Source: Rhabditophanes sp. KR3021 | Taxonomy: Eukaryota; Nematoda; Chromadorea; Rhabditida; Alloionematidae | DNA: 64,000 nucleotides | NCBI GenBank assembly: GCA_963281155.1 | Contig: CAUJLY010000003.1 | Coordinates: 992,001 to 1,056,000 of the forward strand | Reading direction: 5' to 3' | In this document: piece by piece, positions 23,322-33,719 of the stretch | How the letters are laid out: each line of letters begins with the position of its first letter | How positions within the stretch are numbered: the stretch's first letter is position 1 | Translations under genes and position numbers: made by a program | The notes under the pieces: model-generated | Told to the model about the DNA's origin: nothing | The model's input: the letters and a program-made list of their open reading frames with translations, nothing else | The model's database searches: none

Positions 23322-26300
23322 ATGCGTCCATCTCAAGATGTTTTAACTGAATTTTATTCCTTAGCTGAATTAAATGCCGAGAGAAGAATTAAAGCCGTTG
23401 AAAGTATTGTTAATCATGAAGTAAGTAAATTGATGTAATTCATTTCGTAATAATAATATTTATAGGATGTTCTCACACATAGAAAATACATTTTGGAACG
23501 ATCAGTTGAGGGATTGACTAGTTCAAGAGATGGGGTACGTCTTGGTTACGTTACATTGTTTACTGAATTGTTAAAGAAATGCTCCAAGGACTATGAGTTC
23601 TTTATGTTGGAGCAAATTATGAAGGAGAAGATTGAGAGCCAGGGACATGATGTTGGACAATACTCTGTAGATATCGCAAAGGTTCTGTTTATGAGTGCTA
23701 TTCTCAAGTCAGGGAAATATAGCAGCGAAGAAAACATCAAGATTATTGTTGATAAGTTGATGGCAATTTTGAAGGGGTCACCCTTACTCAAAATATTCAT
23801 CTATGAGACTATTTCAACTCAGATGATTAATATCAAACCAGATCAATTTAACCAACATTACTGGAAGTTCTTCAAGAGTGATAAGATGAGCGGCGAACTA
23901 CTCTGGTTCATTTCAAAGTTACCTTTAGCTCACAAGAAAGCCATCCACAAGGCCTGCAAATTCCTCGGACCCAAGGGAGAATGGACATTCGAAGCCCATC
24001 ACTATGAATCCCTTATCACATTGCTAAAGGAAAGTCAACCTGCCTGGAAGTCTGGAGTCATCGAAATCTTGTCACGCATCCCAAAGATGTACGAAAACGT
24101 CATTGAAAAGTACGCCTCATCCAATGAAAGCGACCAACTAAAGACTCTCGAAAGATACTCCCTCTGTATTCCTGCCGGCATTGTCAATGGAAAGATCCCG
24201 ATGAACGTTATTGTTAGTGAGAAGTTCATTGAATGCATCTACAAATTATCTGCATTCAGTGGTGTAACTAGAAAATTAGTTTCAGTGGCTATTTATCAAT
24301 TACTGAAGCAAATTCACGAAAATGTTATTGCAAGAAACAGCCCTGCTATTGAAATTGTCTCTATTATTAAGAGATGCGACGAAATTTGCAAGGGAAGTTT
24401 TGATGCCATTACGTGTCCAAAACATTTTGTCTTTACTGTTGAGATGATGAAGAGCATGAAGGTTGAAGATATCGCAGGCTATTATCTGGGAAATGTTAGC
24501 GTTCTTAAGCGTGTTATTGCTTCGATTAAGGATGAGGAGAGTTCTGATAAGCTAGGGGCATTGTTCAAGCTGGTACTCGAGAATCGCGATACTGTTAATG
24601 GAACTCATGTCACTAATGGAATTTCAGAGATGCTTTCTCTTGTCTTTTTGGTTCGTAGTGAGCGTAATCAGATTACCAAAGTTGAATTGAAGGAATCTCA
24701 AAAGAATGTTATTGCCGACGCTTACAAGTACGTCTCAGATGAAGAATTTGAAGGAAAAAGCGTTGTGTCTACAACTGTTTTTAAGGCTCTGAAAATCATT
24801 GAAGCTGTCACTGAGGACGCCGAAGATCTGAAAGCAGTTGAGGGGATAATCGAAGAAATCAGATCTACAACTGACCAAGAATTAACCAGTGGGATTTTCT
24901 TTGATATGCTCTTCACAATTTTGGGCAGACAAAGCAAGATCTTCAAATTAATTGGATTCTACATGTTCACAGCAGCATCAGTTGGTTTTGGAATTGATGA
25001 GTTCCAATTCATGATCGAAACTGTCACCAAGTCAAATGAGGCTTTGTTGAAGGGAGATGATGAAGAAAATGAAGAGGAGGATGACGAATTCAAGCCTATC
25101 ACCAAAGAAGAAAGAGAAGCTTTGAAAAAGATGCAGGCCGAAGTTGGTGGAGAAGAGGCTGAAGAAAGTGAAGGCGAAGAAGGAGACTCAGAGGATGATG
25201 AGGAAGATGTTGATATGGATGAGTCTGAAGATGAGGACGAAGAAATCGACGAAGGTTACAAGAACGCCATTATGGAAGCCTTGGGTGATGCAGCACAAGT
25301 TAACTCCGATGATGAGGATATCGTTTTTGACGACGAAGCCATGTTCAAAATCGATGGAGCCTTAGCTCAAGCCTTCAAAAAACATTTCGGGGCCAACAAG
25401 AAACAATTGAATAAAGAATTGAGAAGTTACGGAGCAACTTTTAAGTGAGTTTATTAGAGTTAAAAAATTCATTTAATGACGAAAAATTAAAAATACGGTT
25501 ATTGATATTGGACGTCTGTACTGTAAAATTCTTTCAAAACTTGACCACTTTCTAACTCAGTACTCCATCTCTTTAAACACTCTTCAATATAGCTGTCATA
25601 TCCTTGCTTTTTCAAAAGGAGATTCTAATGAGATGAAGCTTATTTTGTCGGTAATATTCGTTCTTCTTTGCGTCATAGCTTGCAATATTACAAAGGCTAC
25701 ATCCAGTAATGTCGTTTCTGCCTACAGAATAGTCGGTGATTAAGAGTTGATGTGTACAAGTGTCTCTTGCATTAAGATTTTGGGGTTTTGCAAACAAAGG
25801 CAATTTCATAGGTTAAACTGTAAGTGAAATCATTTCGTGTCAATTTCTTCCTGCCAGTTGAAATTATTCTTACAATGCTGTCATAGACTGATCGAAATAG
25901 GGGAATGCCTAGTTTAAGTTAGTTTGAAGAGAAAGTCTTTTAGCCATGATTGTCCGCCAAACATTTAAGTCATTTAATTGTATCTTTCAACTCCTTATGT
26001 ACTAAAGCTGATGAAGAATACACCCTCTAAATTTCAATTTAAGACTTTTAAAAAGGCGTTGAAAATGTACTGTTTTAAAATTTACATAAAAAACTCATTT
26101 ATTTATCCATGCTTAATGAGGTGTTATTTGCAGAGGAAAAGTCATCTCGTTAATGGAAATTCAAATCTCCCATCTTATTGCTGGAGAACATTATGATGCT
26201 ATCGTTAGCGTCATCAATCCATTGCTTGAATTATCGAATGCTTTAGTTGGAACTGAAGAAACCTTAGCTCATGACATCACCAAAATGATTGAAAGGATCA

Positions 26301-26839
26301 TTGAGCACTCCAAGAACAAAAATGTTTCTGCCGAAGAAATAGTCGACATGAAAGAGGACTTTATGCTTATTGTTCAGCATGTCAACAATCCTGAAATCAA
26401 GAAAACTTGTGGAAAAATCTCTTCCTTCTATGGAAAAGTAGGCGGAGATACTACAAATTATCTGGATGAAATCAAAGAATGTCTTGGAACTAAGAATGCC
26501 AAGACTTTGTTAGCTGTTATTTTGTCTAAAGCATCCAAAGCACCAGAAGAAATTGTGGGAATTGCACCCCAATTAGTTCAAATGGCTTTCGAAGATCTTG
26601 GAAATAACAAATTATTTGAAAATAATTTGCTCTTGGAAATGGCTTTCCTTGTTCTTAGAAAAGATTTAGTCAATGGTAAAGGTGTCGAGGAGAATTACAC
26701 CAAACTCGCTGATGCTTTCGTTGAATTCGGAGCTCCAATGGCTACTCTTATGGAGGGTAATCAGAAAGTTAAGAGGTCTACTTTTGGAGAAACATACAAA
26801 AAATTCGCTAGAAGCTTGTCCAAATTTAAACTTTGTTAA
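23322..26839 (+). CDS. MYBBP1A: MYBBP1A / DNA polymerase V (Pol5) family nucleolar protein
   Basis: In this family the protein acts in the nucleolus in rRNA gene transcription and ribosome biogenesis; despite its name it is not a polymerase. Exons 23322-23420, 23466-25444 and 26134-26839 join in frame to 927 residues. The N-terminus has the conserved pattern LTEFYSLAELNAERRIKAVE, then YILERSVEGLTSSRDGVRLG. Helical HEAT-like repeats fill most of the rest. A strongly acidic stretch lies at about 555-635. It is followed by VFDDEAMFKIDGALAQAFKKHF, typical of the family. The last exon continues as FKGKVISLMEI, matching the conserved FK-RVLDL-E step, which supports the long 689-nt intron 2. The start could instead be an in-frame ATG at 23166. 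A TTTTACAG at about 23136-23143 suits spliced-leader addition. AATAAA follows the stop by about 90 nt. Confidence 0.88.
25499..25809 (-). CDS. Small antisense gene nested in MYBBP1A intron 2
   Basis: Two coding-like minus-strand segments lie wholly inside the 689-nt intron. Exon 1 (25726-25809) encodes MKLPLFAKPQNLNARDTCTH and eight more residues. Exon 2 (25499-25624) encodes 41 residues including GYDSYIEECLKRWSTELESG and then a stop. They join in phase 0 over a 101-nt intron (GTAGGC...CATTAG), giving 69 residues. An acceptor-like CTTACAG lies 8 nt before the ATG, suiting spliced-leader addition. The frame also runs open into the intron with Cys-containing residues (GCSLCN), so the donor is uncertain. 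I do not recognise the family. The size and paired Cys residues would suit a small assembly factor, but that is speculation. Confidence 0.45.
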
Positions 26840-27185
26840 TTTTCTGTTATTTGTTATTGAGATATTATTAATTGTTTTATTATGAAATGTTGCTTTTTAA
26901 TTGTTGTTTTTACTATCTTTTATTTAATAAAACGAGATTTAATCATTCAATTTAAACCAAATACTTGATTTTTGAATTAAAACGGAATTTATTCGAAATA
27001 TCAGCATGTTACATAATTGGTTTGATATTTGATTTTCAATCAAGGGATACTAATAGCTGGAACATTAAATATTGTCTCATTATTTTTATTTGATCATGAA
27101 ATTTATCGAATAAATAAGCATAAAAAGTATAAAAAAAGAATATCTTGTTTTGAAAAGGGAAATTTAAATGATAATTGTGATTTAG
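26840..27185. other. Short spacer, possible upstream exon of LRR-like gene
   Basis: Contains the MYBBP1A polyadenylation signal near 26925. An open stretch at about 27029-27180 could encode an N-terminal exon of the following LRR-like locus, but I could not find a donor that joins it in frame. Confidence 0.3.
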
Positions 27186-27862
27186 GTACATTTAGACAAT
27201 ACAACAGTTAGAAGCGTCCTGTTATCCAAAGAAAATGAAGATAAAAGTAAAATGAATTTATTTAGAAGGAGAATATACAAATCTTCATTATTCAAAAATT
27301 TATATGCTTTTAATGTGGCGTATTTAGACACCTGTTCGTCAATCCATCTGAATAGAACTGATGAAGAAATTATTCAATTGAAAAAGAGTTTTACTTTACT
27401 TTCTCCTTTTTAACAACATTAAACATTCAGAATAGGACACTCAATGTAAATGACATCGGAGAAAAATTAGTATCTGCTTACCCTAGATTAAAAACATTTA
27501 TATTATCTGATTTTGACTTCCAGGAATCTTACGATAAGGAATTTTTCGGTAGATTGACAAAACTTGAAAAACGGGTTCCTGATTATATAAAATTTAAGCA
27601 ATTTGATTATCCAGCATCTCTTAGGACTCTCAAAATAAAATGTTATGCTTATCAAAATGATATTTCAATATTTCCAACACGTCACGATATTGTAGGTTTA
27701 CAAAACATTACTCCTCTTCCTTTACATGGAAATATTTGTATGTGCTATAAACCAAAAGAACCATTTACCTCAAGTTTAACCAAATATAATATTTACAAAA
27801 TATTGTACTGCACTCATTATAAAACGAAAAGTGATTTAAATCATCTTGCAATAATAGTGTAG
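27186..27862 (+). pseudogene. LRR/F-box-like gene with one frameshift
   Basis: After the acceptor GATTTAG (ending 27185) one frame encodes about 75 coding-like residues (HLDNTTVRSVLLSKENEDKS ... LKKSFTLLS) and stops at about 27411. The next frame carries on with LTTLNIQNRTLNVNDIGEKL, AYPRLKTFILSDFDF and further LRR-like sequence to a stop at 27862. No GT donor in the right phase lies between them. The break falls at a run of five T (about 27407-27411), where one extra T would place both halves in one frame. So it is either a recent pseudogene or an assembly error at a homopolymer. Its character resembles the LRR-like locus at 17.2-18.9 kb. Confidence 0.55.
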
Positions 27863-28097
27863 ATATGTTTATTTGATTCTTTACTATTAGAAAAGGTGAG
27901 TAGTACACAAGTTGAAGATATTGTTACAATCAAAGTACATAATAGGATAAAATGTTAAAATGAGAACTCTGTTGTTATTAATTACAAAATAAAGCATCCA
28001 AAATTGTAATATCAAGAGTTTAAATTATATTCAATCTATTTAAGTAAAATCAAAAAAATTGATTGTTATCTTTTGAAAAAAAATATTTTACTATAAA

Positions 28098-28807
28098 TTA
28101 TATACTTTTAAAACTAAATTTAAAGAATTTAAATGCACCTGTTGTAGTAATATCTTTCATTGGTTTAGTAAAATTGTTACGTATATCCTTGTTACAAAGA
28201 ATGATTAATACTGGATTTAAAAAAAGCTGCATATCTTGACTTAACGTAAGCCACAGATTTAGTGTCAAATTATCGAAATCAAAAGTATTTAGATTATAAA
28301 ATAAAATTGTTGGTATAAGTGCAACTAGATTAGTTAATAAACAGTTGATTCCAAAAATATATTCTTTCTTTGGTAATTTAGTTTGATTATGTGATATTCG
28401 AACACCAGTTTTTGACCTAATTGATTTCCTTTTCCTAAATAATTGTATAAGTTTAATCCCCATAAAAATATCTATGATTATTGAACAAGCTATGAAGCCA
28501 TACATCGTATAAGTGGCTATAATGGATTCGGTTAGTTCCTGGCAGTAAGACTCAATGTAGTAATAACCATAAGTTGTTATATCCAATACAAAACCACAAT
28601 TGGTACTATCAGCAATAAATGGTGATATTAGTATAAACGCCAAAAACCACTGAATAAGACTAAATGAAACTGAGACTTTGCTATAAGGTAGTTAAAATAC
28701 GTTAAAGGAAAGTAAATACAGAGGAAGCGGTTTATTGACATCGAAAAATTGCCTATGGTAATACTGTAATACAAATACTCCATTGTTTCAGCCATTATTT
28801 GATTCAT
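28098..28807 (-). pseudogene. Truncated srx-like chemoreceptor
   Basis: Encodes only the part of a nematode 7TM receptor from TM3 onward: a TM3-like segment ending INRFLCIYFPLTYFNY, TM4 (WFLAFILISPF), the extracellular loop with CGFVLDITTYGYYYIESYC, TM5, TM6 (NCLLTNLVALIPTILFY) and TM7 with NPVLIILCNKDIR. This matches serpentine class X or related families. TM1 and TM2 have no visible exons. The frame also breaks near 28650. It can be restored by a 41-nt intron (GTATTT...CATTTAG), which deletes most of intracellular loop 2, or it reflects a one-base loss, since reading through in the other frame gives a more natural loop. Either way the gene lacks its N-terminal third. Confidence 0.6.
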
Positions 28808-28906
28808 TGTTATCGAGAGATGTCTGGTAGAATCCTTACTTTACAAAACGAAGCAAACTTTAAAAGCATTAAGAGATGTGTGTGAAACTACTTTGTACTT
28901 ACAAAA

Positions 28907-29152
28907 ATGATTTGCAAGAGCCAACTGGAATACATAAGATCAAAAAGAATTTCCAGAGATGTCAGCGTTATCACTAATTACAGCACTTTGCCTGGTGCTA
29001 GTGTTGAATGTGAAAGAGTTGATTCTTATGTAACTCGCCTTTTAACTGCTACTACAAGTTTTTTTAAAGCAGAAAATTTCGATGAAGAGCTTATCATTGC
29101 TCATAAGTTAACAGGTGTTAAATTTAGTCATCTTAATATTTTATTAAGTTAA
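28907..29152 (+). CDS. Hypothetical 81-residue protein
   Basis: An ATG-to-TAA frame of 81 codons, divergent from the srx-like fragment. It contains SRDVSVITNYSTLPGASVEC and FKAENFDEELIIAHKL and has protein-like composition. No domain, signal peptide or membrane segment is recognised. It directly abuts the transposon remnant and might itself be derived from a mobile element. Confidence 0.3.
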   Translation: MICKSQLEYIRSKRISRDVSVITNYSTLPGASVECERVDSYVTRLLTATTSFFKAENFDEELIIAHKLTGVKFSHLNILLS

Positions 29153-29229
29153 TTTAGTTGATAAAAATTTTTATTTATCTCAATATATGTATAAATGGTA
29201 TTTTCATTATAAATTTTAAAATAGTATAA

Positions 29230-29580
29230 TATGCATATCAGAAATATAATCTCCTAGAATAGCGCGCGCTAAATCATCTTCATCAATAAAATTGTTCAGT
29301 TCATCAGTGGTAATAGTATCATCAATTACTGCATCTAGGGAAAGTGGGCTTATTAGTCCAGATAATTCAACAACACATTAACAAAAATGTAGCCAATGAT
29401 TACAACTTTGCCTCCAACACGATTATATTGGAACATGTGTAGTCTATAAGTTGCCATTACATGCTAACTTAGTTATGTTCACTAAATACAGGGTAGAAAA
29501 TGAAATTTAACACTAAAACCAACCAAAAATTTTTATTTGTTTACTAAACTCAGTGTTCACTAAACACAGCTTTCACTGTA
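29230..29580 (-). mobile_element. Remnant of a pogo/Tigger-like DNA transposon
   Basis: On the minus strand the sequence starts at a TA (29579-29580) with CAGTGAAAGCTGTGTTTAGT, then GAACACTGAGTTTAG. This resembles Tigger-type terminal repeats, which start CAGTG and insert at TA. A related direct copy (TATTTAGTGAACATA) lies about 90 bp further in. Downstream in the same orientation two short frames follow: one with FQYNRVGGKVVIIGYIF, and an acidic 51-codon C-terminal piece (SLDAVIDDTITTDELNNFID, then LARAIL). No opposite terminal repeat is found, so the element is truncated. Family assignment is by resemblance only. Confidence 0.4.
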
Positions 29581-29743
29581 ATTAACAAATGATTTTATAC
29601 TCTGAAAATGTTATTTATTCGCAGAAGTAACTTCAAATAGGGTATACACTTAAAAATGAGCACTCAATGATGGATAATCTTTGTTATTGTTGCATTTAAT
29701 TAATACACATTTTCGATTTACACAGCATTTATTGTGAATCAAA

Positions 29744-31086
29744 TCAAGTCTTATTAAAGAATACTGATACTTGAGTCGACAGACTAACAGGTATTTGTGA
29801 AATATGCTTATTGAGCAGTACTTTGGGGCATGTTCTTTGGCCTTCCCCTTTAGTGTTGTTTAGTTGGTATAGTTTAAAAAGAGATTTAAAATTGGGAAAT
29901 CTTTGAGCGATTAATAGTGCTTTGTCAATTGACATTTGTGGGCAGACAGTCAATTGCTTCGCAAAAATTTCGCGAACTGTCAACGGCTTCGTTTTCTTGT
30001 TCTTATCTTGATAATGCGTATAATTGGGGCCCGAAAACTATTGAACCATTAGCAATAATAAAGAGGATAACTTACTGATTCATTTTTTGCTCTCGCCTCA
30101 AATCGTTCCGTTAGAGTCCGAAGGAACAAAGCAGTATCCGATGCATTTTCGGTCCTTTGAATAAAGAATTTATGAGTGACACTAAAAGTAGCCAAACATT
30201 GCTCTAAACTTTCATCCGGAGTTTCCCTTCCTTCAGCCAGCAGAACTAAGTTTGCAACACCCGAATCTTTGAGTCTAGTCTTCTGATCATCTAGCCTGTT
30301 TGAACGGATACTTGATTTTAAGTCATCCCAGGCTTTTCTTTCAATTACATAATCTAGAACTATTTCCCGTGTTTCTGTTTTCCAAAGCCAGATGAAATCT
30401 CCAACCGAGAGAGGTCTCAATTGGTGGGGGACGTTGTTTTTAATTAAATAATCCACCACCGACTTCTTCCCTCTCATTCCTGTTTGCTCTCGATTGTCAC
30501 AGACTAAAACGACTTCGCCTTTCTCAGTTGAGGGATCTGCCACGTAGATTGAACGTTCCAATTCAGGTAATTCTTGGCTCATACTTTCATTAGGACCTTC
30601 TCTGACCTGAGAGGTGTCACATTCTTCAACACGCATATTTACAATTTCCTGGCTTAATCCAGACTTTCTTTTATCATTAGGCTTACCCAATGACTTCTTC
30701 CTTGATACTTTGTTAGCCTTCTTAGCAGATGTCAATAACGCTAAAGCTTCCCCTCTCCCTAATTTGTCAATCAAATGAATGTCAGGCTCAGGAGACATAA
30801 AATTGCACAACTCCCTGTATGCATCATCCAATTTAACAGATAAAGTTGGCCCCACGCCTGAATTTGACGATTACTATAAATAATGACCCAACTTACCAGG
30901 AACTTGTTTTAACTCCGATTGGTCAATGATATGAAAAGGATACTTAGAAGTCCCCTCCAACGCATTTTTGAAAGTACGCTTTGCTTCACTTGTTCCAGCT
31001 GCTTCCATCCAATCTCGCAGCAGTTTGGGATAAAAAATATTCCGAGCCCATCGTTTTTTAACTTTCACTCTAATTTCCTTCGGCAT
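29744..31086 (-). CDS. mus-81: Structure-specific endonuclease MUS81
   Basis: Catalytic subunit (with EME1) that cleaves branched DNA such as nicked Holliday junctions and stalled forks, in the nucleus. Exons 30897-31086, 30076-30857 and 29744-30037 join in frame to 421 residues, with introns of 39 and 38 nt. The N-terminal helix-hairpin-helix region includes VPGVGPTLS (about 62-70). The XPF/ERCC4 nuclease domain has VLVCDNREQ (Asp about 184) and YVIERKAWDDL with the ERK at about 236-238, so the catalytic residues are intact. The C-terminal helix-hairpin-helix includes LTVREIFAKQL and SIDKALLIAQRFP. It is shorter than human MUS81, mainly in the linker. TTTATTTAG ends 9 nt before the ATG and suits spliced-leader addition. 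It follows the RING gene by 287 bp on the same strand. Confidence 0.95.
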
Positions 31087-31373
31087 CTTAAAAGTCTAAA
31101 TAAATAAAACAAAAGCCAAAGATATTCAAATAGAGTAGACTTTTTTCCAACGGCTTATTTTTAAGACAAGAGCAAGGCTTCAAATGAAAGTTTTATTCAT
31201 TTAAAGGTCAAATTAAAAGGGCATATAGTACAATGTAATGTTAATTAAATTAATTAAAATGTTTAGTCATAAAAATCGTTTAAGTGACATATTCACGACT
31301 GGTGAAATGTCTGAAATACATATTGGGTTGCGTTTAATCTGGAATAGGATGATTATGAAGATGTTTGGGTGTT

Positions 31374-32234
31374 TCAATTTACATTTAGTCTAATTGTGTC
31401 TTCCGCAGCGTCCAAAGGAGTACTAGTATGAAGTGGACCTCCATCGCTGAACATATTCGAGGATCTATTTGGCTTTTTGCTTATTACTGGGAATAGAGTC
31501 CGTCTCAAAGGATTGGTGCTCTAAAAATTAATATTAATCACTAATCTCAAACCAAACATACTTCAATTTCCGATTTGCGAGGTCCGTGAACTGATGGAGT
31601 CTTGGTTCCCACGCAACTGCTTAAACTGTTGACACTCTTGTTCCCCACACTGAAAGCTCTGGTACTCGATGGTTCTCGACTCCTGGGTTGGTGTTGCAAA
31701 GCCATCATTTGCTGTTTTAGACGGGCCTTTTCCTCCAGAACAAGTTGGTTTTTTAGGTTGTATGTTTGACATGCATCATTAAACTTCTTAAGACCAAGCT
31801 CCATTTGCTTTTGCTAAATAAAATTAGAATAACCAAATAAATACCAAAACTCACTTTAGCAACCATGACTTTAGGAATAACTTGCCGTTGCTTGGCAATA
31901 AAGGTCAGTTGATCACCTAAAGTCTTTCGCCACTTCTCTGTAAACGGTTTTGCCGCAGAGAAGAGACTCTTTTTACCATCAGGCATGTTCTTTCCAATGA
32001 TGTACATTTGGTGGGTTTGCCCACATACAACACAAATGTATTTACCGTCAGCTAGAGGACTTGGCAAGCTATTTTTACCTGAAGGATAAATTAGCACAAA
32101 AATAAGGGTACTTAAAAGATACATTTTGCAAGACATGTTACACAGGATACGTGATTGCAGTCTGCAAGCATGAACTTCACTTTTGATCCAAGTAGTTTAT
32201 CAAGGCACTTGTTGCAACTCAATGTGGTTGGCAT
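31374..32234 (-). CDS. zhp: ZHP/Zip3-type meiotic RING-finger protein
   Basis: Probable SUMO/ubiquitin E3 ligase of the Zip3/RNF212/ZHP family, which works at the synaptonemal complex to promote crossovers. Exons 32123-32234, 31855-32078, 31562-31813 and 31374-31520 join in frame to 244 residues. The N-terminal C3HC4 RING is complete: Cys 7, 10, 26, His 28, Cys 31, 34, 52, 55 (motif CNHVSCVTCLAKC). It is followed by a short strand (YIIGKNMPDGKKSLF), a helical coiled-coil stretch to about 140, and a Ser-rich tail with RSREPSSTRAFSVGNKSVN. This layout matches nematode ZHP proteins, which have an N-terminal RING, a coiled coil and a Ser-rich tail. The start chosen gives the RING at residue 7; an in-frame frame continues upstream. 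Which ZHP paralogue it is cannot be told. Confidence 0.82.
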
Positions 32235-32616
32235 AATCGGTTGTAAGTTACCCAAAAGTGTGCAAGTACTCGAATGAATGCATATTACTAAACTTGCCAA
32301 ATAGTCATCAAAAATTTGAACACGTCTAAAATGTTAATTAAAATTTGGTTAAACCAATAGGTTAAAGAACACGTCCTAATGAAATTAATAGGCGAAAATG
32401 TTCGACTTAACTTTTTAGACATCAATTAATAGCATGCATTTGTCAAAAGCATGTAAAATATTGAATGTCTAAGGATAATATTAGTCAGAAAAATAACAGA
32501 AGTCGTGTGAGGGTAGAAAAGTTTATAATAAAAAGGATTAATGTTGCAGGATATTATTGAAAGTCAATCAGGATGGATTTGTTTGCCGGGACTACATTAT
32601 TAGGAAGTATTAATTG
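32235..32616. other. Spacer in the possible three-gene cluster
   Basis: Separates the TFIIS-N domain gene from the RING gene; both are on the minus strand. AT-rich, with no coding exon identified. It could hold an internal promoter or a polycistronic processing site. Confidence 0.35.
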
Positions 32617-33104
32617 TTACCCGGGCAACATTATGAGTAACAACTCGAAGAACGGGTTTCTTTTTAAATAGGCCACTTTTGAATAATTGAGCTGAATGCA
32701 AGTCACCACCGTAAATGTTTCTAGGGAAAGAGTTTTCGATTGTATAGGTTGAAAAACAGCTTCTTTGTTCAGATCAATATTGAACTTGGCTTTATTCTTC
32801 AACTGCTCTCTGAAATAGGCAATCAGGATACTAGACCATTCTTGACTCAAAGTCTTAGCAGCCATATTCTTCTTGTTTACAGATCTTTTGCGGAACTTTT
32901 TTATTACTGTGGAAGCAGAGGTCAAAATGAGTAACTCTGGTCCAGCATGAATTGAAGCAAGTTGTTTCAAGCTTGCGGCAACCTAAATAGTATTACTTAA
33001 AATAGACCAATTTAGGAACTTACATTGATATCAATATTAAGTGATCTCAGACAAAATGAGAATAAATTCTTATTTGGAATTACACAAGTGTCGGTGTAAT
33101 TCAT
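32617..33104 (-). CDS. TFIIS N-terminal (LW) domain protein
   Basis: Exons 33024-33104 and 32617-32982 join in phase 0 over a 41-nt intron to give 148 residues. Residues about 17-85 resemble the four-helix TFIIS N-terminal domain of TFIIS, elongin A and MED26. They show a Leu-rich start (CLRSLNIDINVAASLKQLAS) and the characteristic basic-to-Trp helix KKFRKRSVNKKNMAAKTLSQ followed by EWSS. This domain binds transcription elongation partners in the nucleus. The C-terminal third (ending FFELLLIMLPG) matches nothing I know. The TFIIS zinc ribbon and the elongin A F-box are absent, so this is a stand-alone domain. It lies upstream of the RING gene and MUS81 in the same orientation. Confidence 0.6.
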
Positions 33105-33423
33105 TATTGGTACAAACTATTAATGTGGTGATTAATTGTCATTTCCACTTCCTTATATACACTTTAATCTATTCTGTGTAGAATAGCTTGTGCCGTGATT
33201 AGTTTGAAGCATTCTATTTTGAACTAAGATAATTCAATTAATTTATAGAATATATTACATGTTTTGCAGTCAATAAAGCAGTTAATATAGCACATTTAAA
33301 ACAGAGCATCAATAAACGTAAAAATACACCGTGAGTATTCTATAAGTCTCCTTTTTGATTAAAATATATTAAGTGTTTCAAAACATTTAGGAGTACACAA
33401 ACATGTGAATTGCCCCATTTAAT

Positions 33424-33563
33424 AAGAAGTCAGAAATTTACTTAAGAAATCAGCAATTTACTTAAGAAATCAGCAATTTACCTAATAAATCAGCAATTTA
33501 CTTAAGAAATCAACAATTTAGTTAAGAAATCAACAATTTAGTTAAGAAATCAGCAGTTTACTT
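33424..33563. repeat. 20-bp minisatellite, seven copies
   Basis: Seven head-to-tail copies of a 20-bp unit (AAGAAATCAGCAATTTACTT) with one to three substitutions each. A variant pair (AACAATTTAGTT) occupies copies five and six. It lies in a spacer between two minus-strand genes. No secondary structure or coding use is evident. Confidence 0.9.
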
Positions 33564-33719
33564 AAGATAGTTATTGGACGTGATCAAAATGTCTAAGATA
33601 TGTCAAGTTTATGAAAATGCATTAATGGAAAAAAAGAATCTGTATGCATATTTGATATTTTTTATTACAAGCATTATTAATAAACTCCATAGAATAAAAA
33701 TGTCATCTGTTCCGTCTAT

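Noticed and set aside
29257..29270. Hairpin AGCGCGCGCT followed on the minus strand by CTAG, considered as a Helitron 3' end
   Set aside because: The base after CTAG is G instead of T, and the sequence lies inside a coding-like frame attributed to the Tigger-like remnant.
33424..33563. 20-bp repeats considered as a CRISPR array
   Set aside because: Units are directly adjacent with no unique spacers, and the genome is eukaryotic.
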